From Phycisphaerales bacterium UBA4658 (GTDB lineage: Bacteria; Planctomycetota; Phycisphaerae; Phycisphaerales; UBA1924), in assembly GCA_002405485.1 (NCBI GenBank), contig DHLW01000015.1, positions 1 to 50,263 on the forward strand: DNA of 50,263 nucleotides, given 5' to 3'. Position numbers and translations under genes: made by a program. Below, piece after piece: positions 8,266-16,293 of this stretch (its first letter is position 1; each line of letters opens with the position of its first letter). The notes under the pieces are model-generated. The model was not told the DNA's origin. It worked only from the letters and a program-made list of their open reading frames with translations, and did no database searches.

Positions 8266-8991
8266 ATGACGCTGGTTGAATGCTGTGAGCCCCTGTTTCA
8301 GTACGTGTGCCGCCTGAACCGCAGCGCCAGAAAGGGCGTGAGCCCCGAGATGGCTCAGGTCAAGGCCGACCTCAAGGGCCTGCTTGCCGAGTGCAAGGCC
8401 AGGGCCGCGTCCAATCGGCTGGGCGACGCGTACGACAAGGTCGAGATCATCCTGCTGTACTTCATCGACTTCATGATCCGCGAGAGCAAGCTGAGCTTTG
8501 CGCGGCAGTGGCGCGATCTGGCCCACGAGCGCAACAAGCTCGCGGGCGATGAGGACTTCTTCGACGAGCTTGACCAGACCCTCAAGGACCCGTCGGACCA
8601 GGCGACGGAGCGGCTGGGCGTGTACTACACGTGCCTCGGGCTCGGGTTCACCGGGTGGTACACCGGCCAGCCGGAGTACCTGCGGAAGAAGCAGCTCGAG
8701 GTCGCCAGCCGCCTCCGCGGCATGATGGACGCGGATCGATCCGCGAAGATCTGCCCCGAGTCGTACGAGAACGTGAACACGTCGGACCTCGTGCAGCCCC
8801 CGGCCAGGACGCTCGTGGCGGTGGCGATCGTGCTGATCGGGCTGACGCTCACGCTGTTTGCGGCCAACGCCGCGCTGTACATGGACAAGCAGGGACGCAT
8901 GAAGGAGGCCCTCGGGGCTCTGCTCAAGAAGCAGGCCGAGATCGTCGGCGAGACCGCGTCTCCGTCTGGGACCGCGAAGGGAGGCGCGTAA
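8266..8991 (+). CDS. tssL: T6SS inner-membrane protein TssL (DotU family)
   Basis: 241 residues. Cytoplasmic helical DotU domain (MTLVECCEPLFQYV at the start; FFDELDQTL and ERLGVYYTCLGLGFTGWY in the middle), then a single C-terminal membrane segment VAVAIVLIGLTLTLFAAN at about residues 183-203 and a short periplasmic tail of about 35 residues. There is no OmpA-like peptidoglycan-binding domain, so cell-wall anchoring must come from elsewhere. It ends at the base before tssM starts, so the two are translationally coupled. Together with TssM it forms the membrane core. Confidence 0.93.
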   Translation: MTLVECCEPLFQYVCRLNRSARKGVSPEMAQVKADLKGLLAECKARAASNRLGDAYDKVEIILLYFIDFMIRESKLSFARQWRDLAHERNKLAGDEDFFDELDQTLKDPSDQATERLGVYYTCLGLGFTGWYTGQPEYLRKKQLEVASRLRGMMDADRSAKICPESYENVNTSDLVQPPARTLVAVAIVLIGLTLTLFAANAALYMDKQGRMKEALGALLKKQAEIVGETASPSGTAKGGA

Positions 8992-11900
8992 ATGAGCCGA
9001 GTCATCGAAGCCATCGCCGGGCTGCCCATGCCCGCCAAGGTCGCGGGCGCCGCGCTTGCCGTCGGCGGGGTCGCCGGGATCTTCGCGGCGTTCGGGGGAT
9101 CCACCCGGGCGATCGTCGTCGTGGTCGCCGGGCTGGTCCTCATCGGCGGCCTGCTCATGGCGTACACGTTCGTGCTGAAGATGCTCCAGAAGCGCAAGGC
9201 CGCGCCCATGGAGAAGTCCATCTCCGGCAACGCCGCCAGCGCCCCGACGGGCATCACCGAACCGGCTCGCCGGGCCCGACTGGACGATCTCCGCAAGAAC
9301 TTTGACGGCGGGGTCGAGAAGTTCAAGGCCGCCGGCAAGAACCTCTACGCCCTTCCGTGGTACCTGCTCGTGGGCGAGCCAGGATCGGGCAAGACCGAGG
9401 CCATCCGCCACTGCAACGTCGGCTTCCCCCCGGGCCTGCAGGACCAGCTCCAGGGCGTCGGCGGCACGCTGAACATGAACTGGTGGTTCACGAACTACGC
9501 GATCATCCTCGACACCGCCGGGCGGCTGATGTTCGAAGAGGTCGAGCCCGGCACCACCAGCGAGTGGCAGGAGTTCCTCAAGCTGCTCCGCAAGAACCGC
9601 CCGAACTGCCCGATCAACGGCATGCTGCTGGTGATCCCCGCCGAGTCGCTCATCCGCGACACCGCCGAGTCGCTGGAACGCAAGGGCGGCAAAATCGCCA
9701 GCCAGCTCGACTCGATCCAGCGGATCCTGGGCGTCCGGTTTCCGGTGTTTGTGATCATCACCAAGTGCGACCTGATCAACGGTTTCCGAGAGTTCTTCGA
9801 CGAGATCAACGATCCCGCGCTCCAGCACCAGATCCTGGGCTGGTCCAACCCGGCTCCGCTGGACACGTCGTTCAACCCAGAGCTCGTCGAGCAGCACCTC
9901 AAGACCGTGCAGGAGCGACTGACCCGCCGCCGGCTGGGGCTCATGCTGGACCCGGTGAACACCGAGGACCCGCGCGCCCGGCGGAGCGACCAGGTCGACG
10001 CGATGTACGCCTTCCCCGACGCGATGATCAAGATCGCCCCGCGACTGCGCCGCTATCTCGAGATGATCTTCGTCGCCGGCGAGTGGTCGCAGAAGCCGCT
10101 GTTTCTCCGGGGGATCTACTTCACATCGTCCATGCGCGAGGGCTCGGCACTGGATCAGGAGCTCGCCGAGGCGTTCGGCGTGCCGGTCGAGAGTCTGCCC
10201 GAGGGCCGCGTGTGGGAGCGGGATCGCTCCTACTTCCTGCGTGATCTGTTCATGCAGAAGGTCTTCCGCGAGAAGGGGCTCGTCACCCGGGCGATCAACA
10301 CCAGCAAGCATCAGCGCATGCGCCGCAACATCGTCCTTGCGACGCTGACCATCGGGCTGCTGTCCATCGGCGCGTTCACGTACTTCGGCGCGCGATCGCT
10401 GAATCAGACCATCGTCACGCCCTCGGTCTTCTGGGAGAAGACCAGCGAGGCCTACCTCGCCGAGGCCAACGTCGAGAGGCCGCCGCTGGTCCCCAGCGTG
10501 CAACTGCTCCCGATCGTCTCCAAGGCCGCCGCGGGCGACAAGGACTTCAAGTATCGCGGCGGCGAGGGCACCGACGCCGTTCCGCTGGAGGCGCTCCCCG
10601 TCGACTCCGACAAGCGCACCCGCGCCGGCATGGCGGTGGTGCTGCGCGATCAGGCCAAGCTCGAGATCGGCGTGCCGTGGGTCTTCCGCCCGGTCGCCGC
10701 CGTTCTGGGCGACGCCTCCGGATCGCTCGCCGAGTCTCAGCGGACCGACGCCGCCCGGGTGGTGTTCGAGGGCAGCGTCCTTCGGCCGCTGGTGGACGCC
10801 GCCAAGGTCAATCTTGATCGCGACGCGGGTGAGGGGACGTGGTCCACCGAGGCCACCGGCGCGCTTGCGCAGCTTCTGCGTCTGGAGATGAGCAATCTGC
10901 CCAAGAACGGCACCGCGCAGCTCATCGATCTCGAGCCGCTGCTCCGCTACGCGCTCCGCGGCAACGAGGACTTCACCAAGAAGTCCGCACAGGCCGACCT
11001 CAAGACCCTCGACGAGGCCTATCGATCGCTGTACTCCATCTCCGGCGGCTCCTGGCCTCCGGCGTCCATGGCGGGCTCCAACCGCGTCGCGCTCACGCAG
11101 GGGCTGGATGCCTTCACCAAGAGCTGGACCGAGGCCGCCGGCTCGGGCGGACCCGCCGCGGAGTATCTCGCGATCAAGCGGCTCGCCGACGGGCTCGCGG
11201 ACTTCGGGCGCGCCGAGTCGGAGCTGTGGGCCCTCGGGAACGCGCCGGCCAGCTTCGACGCCGCCAGCGCGGACTGGCGGACCAAGTTCGCCGCCGTCAG
11301 GGCCGCGGCGGAGAAGATCGAGAAGGACATCGGCAACCTCAAGGGCCGCACCATCAAGGCGGCCTTCGGGGACGAGCTCGAGAAGTACCGGACCGAGGCC
11401 CGCAAGCAGCACGATCTGCTCCTGAAGGAGCTCGCCGCGCTCGTCGATGCCGAGGGCAAGCCCACGGCGCTGGCCAAGGTCGAAGGTTCGTCGGCGGGTG
11501 ATCTGGCGGCCCGGGTCGACGCGCTGACCTCGGCACGACGCTTGCTCAGCACCAGCATCGAGTCGCTCGCCAAGGACTCCAAGGACATCGCCGACCTGAA
11601 GGCCCGGCTGGACGAGCTGGACGCGATCTACATCAACAACCCCGCCGATCCGGCGTATGCGTCGCGATATCGCATGTACCAACTCGCGGACCAGCGGCTG
11701 ACGCTGGGCACGCAGGCGGCCCAGCCGCGGCCCGGCGAGACCCGTGCCGCGCTCAAGTCCATCACCGAGAACACCGCCGTCGACGCGCGCACGCTCGAGT
11801 CCGAGCTCAGGCCACGCTCCGGCGCCGAGTCGCTGGTCACGCGGTACAACGACGCTCAGAAGTCGGCCCAGCGGGTGTCCGGTGCGATGATCGAACTGGG

Positions 11901-13461
11901 CAACACTCGGCGCCGCGCCGACGTGGTCGGGGCCTTCCTTGCCGCGACGCGCGGCACGGTTGCCGACGCGGTCTCGGCCGTGGCCGCCGCGGACGCCGCG
12001 ATGGTGCCCGCGATTCCCGACGTGCCGATGACCGCCCGCAAGGCGACCTTCGACGCGCGTTTCGCCCCGAAGCCCGCCGCGCTGGTGCTTGGCGACTATC
12101 TGGCGGTGCGGGCGATTCTCCGAGCCGCGTCCGCCGCGGCTCCGCCCGGCAGCGCGGGATCGCCGGCGAGTGTGCTGGGGGCTCAGGACCTGCGGCAGCG
12201 CTTCGGTCCGATGGGCGAGGATGCGCTGGCCTACTTCCGCCAGTTCTGTGCCTACTGGTCCGGCGGGATCGCCGATGATCTGGCCGTCAACCAGGGCGCC
12301 AACTGGGCCGACTTTGCCGGGCTGCTCAACAGCGCCGGCCGGGTCGACGCGATCAACCAGGGTCTTGAGGCCGTGCACCGGGCCGCCGAGGCGGCCGCCG
12401 CGGAGATCACCGGCGTCGTGGATCCGGCCGCACTCGACAAGCCCTCCGCCGACGCGCTCGATGCGCTCAATCGCCTCACCGCCCAGGCCAAGACCACGCT
12501 GTCGTCGCAGGCGTTTGTCGCCCGAGCCGATCGCGTGCTCAACAACTGGCGAGGCCTCGGGACCGAGGGCGGCGCGGCCCGTCGCCTGCTGCTCACCAAG
12601 CTCCAGGGCCCGACAGGCGTGCAGGACCACCTGCTCCTCACCCCGGGCGAGATCAAGGATGCCGACTTCGTGCAGCGCTTCTATCGGGACGTCACCTACA
12701 AGGCGCTCAGGTCGCTTGCCGCCGACTCTGCCGGGGGCGTCGCACAGGCGATCGCCCAGCTCAAGACCACGCTCAAGTTCCCGCTCGCCAGGCCCGGGGC
12801 CGCGGCGGGCGAGATGACGCTTGCCGAGCTCGCCACGCTCAAGGGCGCGTTCGACCAGGTCAAGAGCGCGGTGGGGACCACGTCCGGGCCGGGGGCCGCG
12901 CCGGCGCCCATGGCTCAGGTGAACGATCGCGAGATCAACGACGAGCTCAACCGGCTCACGGCTCGCGATGCCATCACCGACGCCGATCGGGAGTTCATCG
13001 ACCGCATCGGGAAGATGCTCGCCGCACTCCCGACAACCGCTTCGGATCGCCAGCGCGCGACGATCACCTTCATCGAGAAGGGCCCGAAGCCGGGGAATCT
13101 GCCGATCGCCGAGATCATTCCGATCGCCGCCCTGCAACCAAAGGGCGCCACCGGCAAGCGTGTGGGTATCTACGGCGTCAAGGAGGCCGAGATCGCCACC
13201 ACAAGCTCGCCCGACGAGCCCCTGGTGCTCAGCTTCCAGGCCCAGAACGGCGCGGAGCTTGCCGCCCTGGACATCCCCAGCCGCTGGCCCGCGATGTGGC
13301 TGATCGATCGGTTCAACGGCCGGCCCCGCGAGTCGCGGAAGACCTGGGAAGTCGAGGTCGAACTCCCCGTGCCCGATGGTCAGGGGAACATGAAGACCGG
13401 CTCCATCTGGCTCAAGCTCGAGTTCGAAAAGGAACTGCCGGAGATGCCCTGGTTCAAGTGA
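8992..13461 (+). CDS. tssM: T6SS membrane protein TssM (IcmF family)
   Basis: 1489 residues, longer than the usual 1100-1300. Two N-terminal membrane segments (about residues 14-62), a cytoplasmic GTPase-like domain with Walker A GEPGSGKT at 128-135 and DTAGRL as Walker B/switch, an ITKCDL base-recognition-like motif, a third membrane segment at about 447-470 (VLATLTIGLLSIGAFTYFGA), then about 1000 periplasmic residues. The periplasmic part is Ala-rich and helical, ending in the family's beta-rich C-terminal domain (SRWPAMWLIDRF...). The Walker A motif looks intact, which is variable in this family. It partners with TssL; since no TssJ is found, its contact to the outer membrane is unclear. 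Confidence 0.95.
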   Translation: MSRVIEAIAGLPMPAKVAGAALAVGGVAGIFAAFGGSTRAIVVVVAGLVLIGGLLMAYTFVLKMLQKRKAAPMEKSISGNAASAPTGITEPARRARLDDLRKNFDGGVEKFKAAGKNLYALPWYLLVGEPGSGKTEAIRHCNVGFPPGLQDQLQGVGGTLNMNWWFTNYAIILDTAGRLMFEEVEPGTTSEWQEFLKLLRKNRPNCPINGMLLVIPAESLIRDTAESLERKGGKIASQLDSIQRILGVRFPVFVIITKCDLINGFREFFDEINDPALQHQILGWSNPAPLDTSFNPELVEQHLKTVQERLTRRRLGLMLDPVNTEDPRARRSDQVDAMYAFPDAMIKIAPRLRRYLEMIFVAGEWSQKPLFLRGIYFTSSMREGSALDQELAEAFGVPVESLPEGRVWERDRSYFLRDLFMQKVFREKGLVTRAINTSKHQRMRRNIVLATLTIGLLSIGAFTYFGARSLNQTIVTPSVFWEKTSEAYLAEANVERPPLVPSVQLLPIVSKAAAGDKDFKYRGGEGTDAVPLEALPVDSDKRTRAGMAVVLRDQAKLEIGVPWVFRPVAAVLGDASGSLAESQRTDAARVVFEGSVLRPLVDAAKVNLDRDAGEGTWSTEATGALAQLLRLEMSNLPKNGTAQLIDLEPLLRYALRGNEDFTKKSAQADLKTLDEAYRSLYSISGGSWPPASMAGSNRVALTQGLDAFTKSWTEAAGSGGPAAEYLAIKRLADGLADFGRAESELWALGNAPASFDAASADWRTKFAAVRAAAEKIEKDIGNLKGRTIKAAFGDELEKYRTEARKQHDLLLKELAALVDAEGKPTALAKVEGSSAGDLAARVDALTSARRLLSTSIESLAKDSKDIADLKARLDELDAIYINNPADPAYASRYRMYQLADQRLTLGTQAAQPRPGETRAALKSITENTAVDARTLESELRPRSGAESLVTRYNDAQKSAQRVSGAMIELGNTRRRADVVGAFLAATRGTVADAVSAVAAADAAMVPAIPDVPMTARKATFDARFAPKPAALVLGDYLAVRAILRAASAAAPPGSAGSPASVLGAQDLRQRFGPMGEDALAYFRQFCAYWSGGIADDLAVNQGANWADFAGLLNSAGRVDAINQGLEAVHRAAEAAAAEITGVVDPAALDKPSADALDALNRLTAQAKTTLSSQAFVARADRVLNNWRGLGTEGGAARRLLLTKLQGPTGVQDHLLLTPGEIKDADFVQRFYRDVTYKALRSLAADSAGGVAQAIAQLKTTLKFPLARPGAAAGEMTLAELATLKGAFDQVKSAVGTTSGPGAAPAPMAQVNDREINDELNRLTARDAITDADREFIDRIGKMLAALPTTASDRQRATITFIEKGPKPGNLPIAEIIPIAALQPKGATGKRVGIYGVKEAEIATTSSPDEPLVLSFQAQNGAELAALDIPSRWPAMWLIDRFNGRPRESRKTWEVEVELPVPDGQGNMKTGSIWLKLEFEKELPEMPWFK

Positions 13462-13648
13462 GCGGCCCCCGAGCCGCCCTCTTCGCCCGGGCCCACCTTC
13501 ACCCACTTGCCCCGCGTACCTCTCCCGGATTCCATCCACCCTCGCAGACCGCATCGCAGGCCCATCGGCCTGATGACCCAACCGGAGCCCACCCATCGCG
13601 CTACTCAGTAAACTCTTCGGCAGGTCCCCGGCGCCGGCCACGCCCGAG

Positions 13649-16087
13649 TTGTACCTCGGCGCCTTTGGCAAGCACCCCGGTTGGAACGACCACATCGATG
13701 ATCTCGGGCTGGAGACGCAGCGCCTCGTCGATCTCAAGACCGTCATGTACGTCGAGGGGATCTCCGCCTGCGTCGACTCCGGACGATGGGACAAGCTCGA
13801 GCCCGACGCCCAGATCGACGGCTTCGGCCACGTGGTCCTGCTGCGCATCCGCGGCGACATCATCATCGCTCGCCTCTGGTCCAGTTCCGACGGCAAGGGC
13901 CGAACCAAGTACCCGATGGTGGTCGCGGCACAGGTCAGCGGAGTCACCCTCGACTGGGCCCTGAACGCCGTGCTCCCCGAACTCGAGAGCGTGCAGGAGC
14001 GATGCCAGAACGCCCGAACCGCCGCCGAAGTCGTGGCGATCGTCGACACCTCGCGACAGTCGCTCCGCGCCGCGCTCACCCCGGGCGGAACGCCCGATGG
14101 CGCCGAGACCGTCATCCCGGCAGGACTGCTCGATGAGCTCTCACGCCACCCCGCGTTCGGGCCCGATGCACAGGGCCTGCACCGCGTGCTCTACCAGATC
14201 GGACGCGAAGCCGGCGACTATCTGCTTGGCGCGCAGCCGACGAGTCGAATCGGACGACCCGATCAATCGGTCACCCATCTGCGCGTCCCGCAACTGAGCG
14301 CCGATCCGAGCCGCCGGGCCGGAGTCAAGGACGACTTCCTGGCGTATGCCAGACTGCTGCTTTGCAAGCTCGAGCCCTGGGCCCCCACGCTGCTCATCGC
14401 TCCGCTGGGCAAGCCGTTCGTCGACGTGCTCATCGGCGAACCCTCAGGCGGGCCGCTCTACTGCCTCCGGGCCGCGGAGAAGGCCATTCCACTCACCACC
14501 GAGATTCCCTACTCGCTGGACGCCGCCTTTGTCTCGGACCTTGCGGCGTGGCGGGCCTCCCGTCGCGGAATGGGTGACGTGACCGTGAACTTTCCTCCGC
14601 CGAGCGTTCTCAAGAAGTCCGCCGGAACCTCGGGCCGGTTTCGGTCTCCGGTCCATCTCTGGTCATGCGCCGGCTTCGCCGGTCTGGCCCTGGGTGTCGG
14701 TGGCCCCGTTCAGCCGGTCTCGGCGGCGGCCCAATCCGCCTCCCAGCCCGCCCCAGCCACGCAGCCCTCGGGCGCCGCGCCCGCCTCCGGGTCCGGCGCC
14801 GACCAGCCCGCATACGAGGAGCCGCGGCGAAGGTACAACGAGTCCCTTCGGCAACTCGCGTCGGATCTTGTCGGCGTCGACGACGCGCGTGCCCGAGCGC
14901 TGGTGGAGAACTTCGCACAGAGCGTCGGTGCGCTCCCGGGCGGAATCGCATTCCTCGCCGAAGTCGAGTCCACCATCGCCCGTCTGCGGGCAGCACTGGA
15001 TGGCGCCGCCGCCCCGGCGTCCGACGCCGCGACCAAGCTGGGGCCGGGGGCCACCGGTCAATATGTCGGACAACGCGATGGCGAGTTGCTGCGCTTCGTC
15101 CCGGTCTCTGGTGCCTCGCTCCCCGAACTCGTCTTCGCACCGGTTCAACCGGCAAGCCCCGCCGCCCCCGGCGGCCGGGGTGACACGCTCACGTATGTCG
15201 GGAGACACGAAGTCTCGGTCATGGTGGCTCGTCGGCTAGCAGCGCTTGCGCCCGCCGGAGAACTCGCCAAAGCCCTCACGACCTTCGATGCCATGACCGA
15301 TCCGCGGCGTGGCCCTCGAAGCTGGGAGTGGAACCGAGCCCAGGACGCCATCATCCCGGCCCGCGCATGGTGGCCCGACGCGCCCGGCGCCGAAGCCCTT
15401 CCCGCCGGGGCAGGCGTCCCGACCGACGAGGCGCCGATGCAGTACCTGTCACCCTCGGCCGCCGCGTATCTCGCGCACCTCGTCGGATGCCGGTTGCCGA
15501 CCTCGGCCGAATGGTCGGCAGCCCTCGGGCGATCCAGGCACGATGACGGGGCGTGCAATCTCCAGGATCGGTCGTTTGACGCGTTTGCACAGCGATACCG
15601 AGTCGGACCGGATGACCTGGATGCGTTCCCGGTAAACCGCAATCCCGAGGAGCCGCCAAGAGAGGCACGGATCACGGACGATGCGGTCTGGTTTTGGGGC
15701 GTCGGCAAGGGGTGCGGATCGCCGTTCAAGAACCTCATCGGGAACGTTTCGGAGTACGTGCTGGACCCGGCACCCGACACCCCGGGTTCCCCGTCGGCGA
15801 CGTCCAGTCGGTTCTCAACCGTGGATGAATGGGTCCGCACCAAGGGGAACGCGGTCTGGGTAGTTGGACCGAGCGCGCTGACGGGAACGTCGGCAGTCGC
15901 GGCGGAGGCGGATCGAAAATCCCCTGTTGAGGTGGTCCTGGCGGCTGAGGGGTATAGCGACGTCGGTTTTCGGCTGGCGTTTTCGGTGAAAGCGGACCGC
16001 GTTGAGACTGCGGCGGTCGAGGGCGGTTCGACTGCCGCGCGGGTTCGGCGGGTGCTGGAGCCGCTGCCGACGCTTCCGGTGCGGTGA
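13649..16087 (+). CDS. TagF-like domain fused to FGE/sulfatase-modifying-factor-like domain
   Basis: At least 812 residues from the TTG at 13649. Residues 1-330 match TagF (YLGAFGKHPGWNDHIDD; later GRTKYPMVV), a cytoplasmic post-translational repressor of T6SS. A hydrophobic segment at about 337-360 (WSCAGFAGLALGVGGPV) may cross the membrane. After a Pro/Ala-rich linker, residues about 597-790 resemble a formylglycine-generating-enzyme fold: GCRLPTSAEW (613), NLIGNVSEYV (about 696), DVGFRLAF (771). The RGGSW-type motif and paired cysteines of active FGE are not seen, so this is probably a non-catalytic binding fold. The coding frame extends upstream to 13595 with family-like ALLSKLFGRSPAPATPE, preceded by GGAG but beginning with ATC; the true start may be that non-standard codon. 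Promoter-less, directly downstream of tssM. Confidence 0.75.
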   Translation: MYLGAFGKHPGWNDHIDDLGLETQRLVDLKTVMYVEGISACVDSGRWDKLEPDAQIDGFGHVVLLRIRGDIIIARLWSSSDGKGRTKYPMVVAAQVSGVTLDWALNAVLPELESVQERCQNARTAAEVVAIVDTSRQSLRAALTPGGTPDGAETVIPAGLLDELSRHPAFGPDAQGLHRVLYQIGREAGDYLLGAQPTSRIGRPDQSVTHLRVPQLSADPSRRAGVKDDFLAYARLLLCKLEPWAPTLLIAPLGKPFVDVLIGEPSGGPLYCLRAAEKAIPLTTEIPYSLDAAFVSDLAAWRASRRGMGDVTVNFPPPSVLKKSAGTSGRFRSPVHLWSCAGFAGLALGVGGPVQPVSAAAQSASQPAPATQPSGAAPASGSGADQPAYEEPRRRYNESLRQLASDLVGVDDARARALVENFAQSVGALPGGIAFLAEVESTIARLRAALDGAAAPASDAATKLGPGATGQYVGQRDGELLRFVPVSGASLPELVFAPVQPASPAAPGGRGDTLTYVGRHEVSVMVARRLAALAPAGELAKALTTFDAMTDPRRGPRSWEWNRAQDAIIPARAWWPDAPGAEALPAGAGVPTDEAPMQYLSPSAAAYLAHLVGCRLPTSAEWSAALGRSRHDDGACNLQDRSFDAFAQRYRVGPDDLDAFPVNRNPEEPPREARITDDAVWFWGVGKGCGSPFKNLIGNVSEYVLDPAPDTPGSPSATSSRFSTVDEWVRTKGNAVWVVGPSALTGTSAVAAEADRKSPVEVVLAAEGYSDVGFRLAFSVKADRVETAAVEGGSTAARVRRVLEPLPTLPVR

Positions 16088-16128
16088 AGGGTGGACAACA
16101 GAATCGCGGATGAAGGCATGTGCCCGAC

Positions 16129-16158
16129 TTGACGGATTCGGTTCGCATCCGGTAGGGT
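16129..16158 (+). promoter_or_regulatory. Candidate promoter of the two-partner secretion operon
   Basis: TTGACG at 16129-16134, an 18-base spacer and TAGGGT at 16153-16158, in the 206-base gap between the TagF fusion and tpsB. The -35 matches 5 of 6; the -10 is weak. It suggests the pair can be transcribed on its own within the T6SS cluster. Confidence 0.35.
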
Positions 16159-16293
16159 GTGTGCTCATCGTGATGTTCGGGGAACCCTGCGCCCAGGCGT
16201 GTGGGGGAGTCGTAGTTGTATCGTCGCGGGGATTCCGGACAGTGTGATGCACGACGCCAGCAGAAGGCCTGGCGTCGCGACAAGGAGCGGTTC

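Noticed and set aside
8146..14115. 1989-codon open frame on the minus strand opposite tssL, tssM and the TagF fusion
   Set aside because: Low-complexity Arg/Gly/Ala/Leu/Glu sequence without domains; explained by high GC and codon bias of the real + strand genes.
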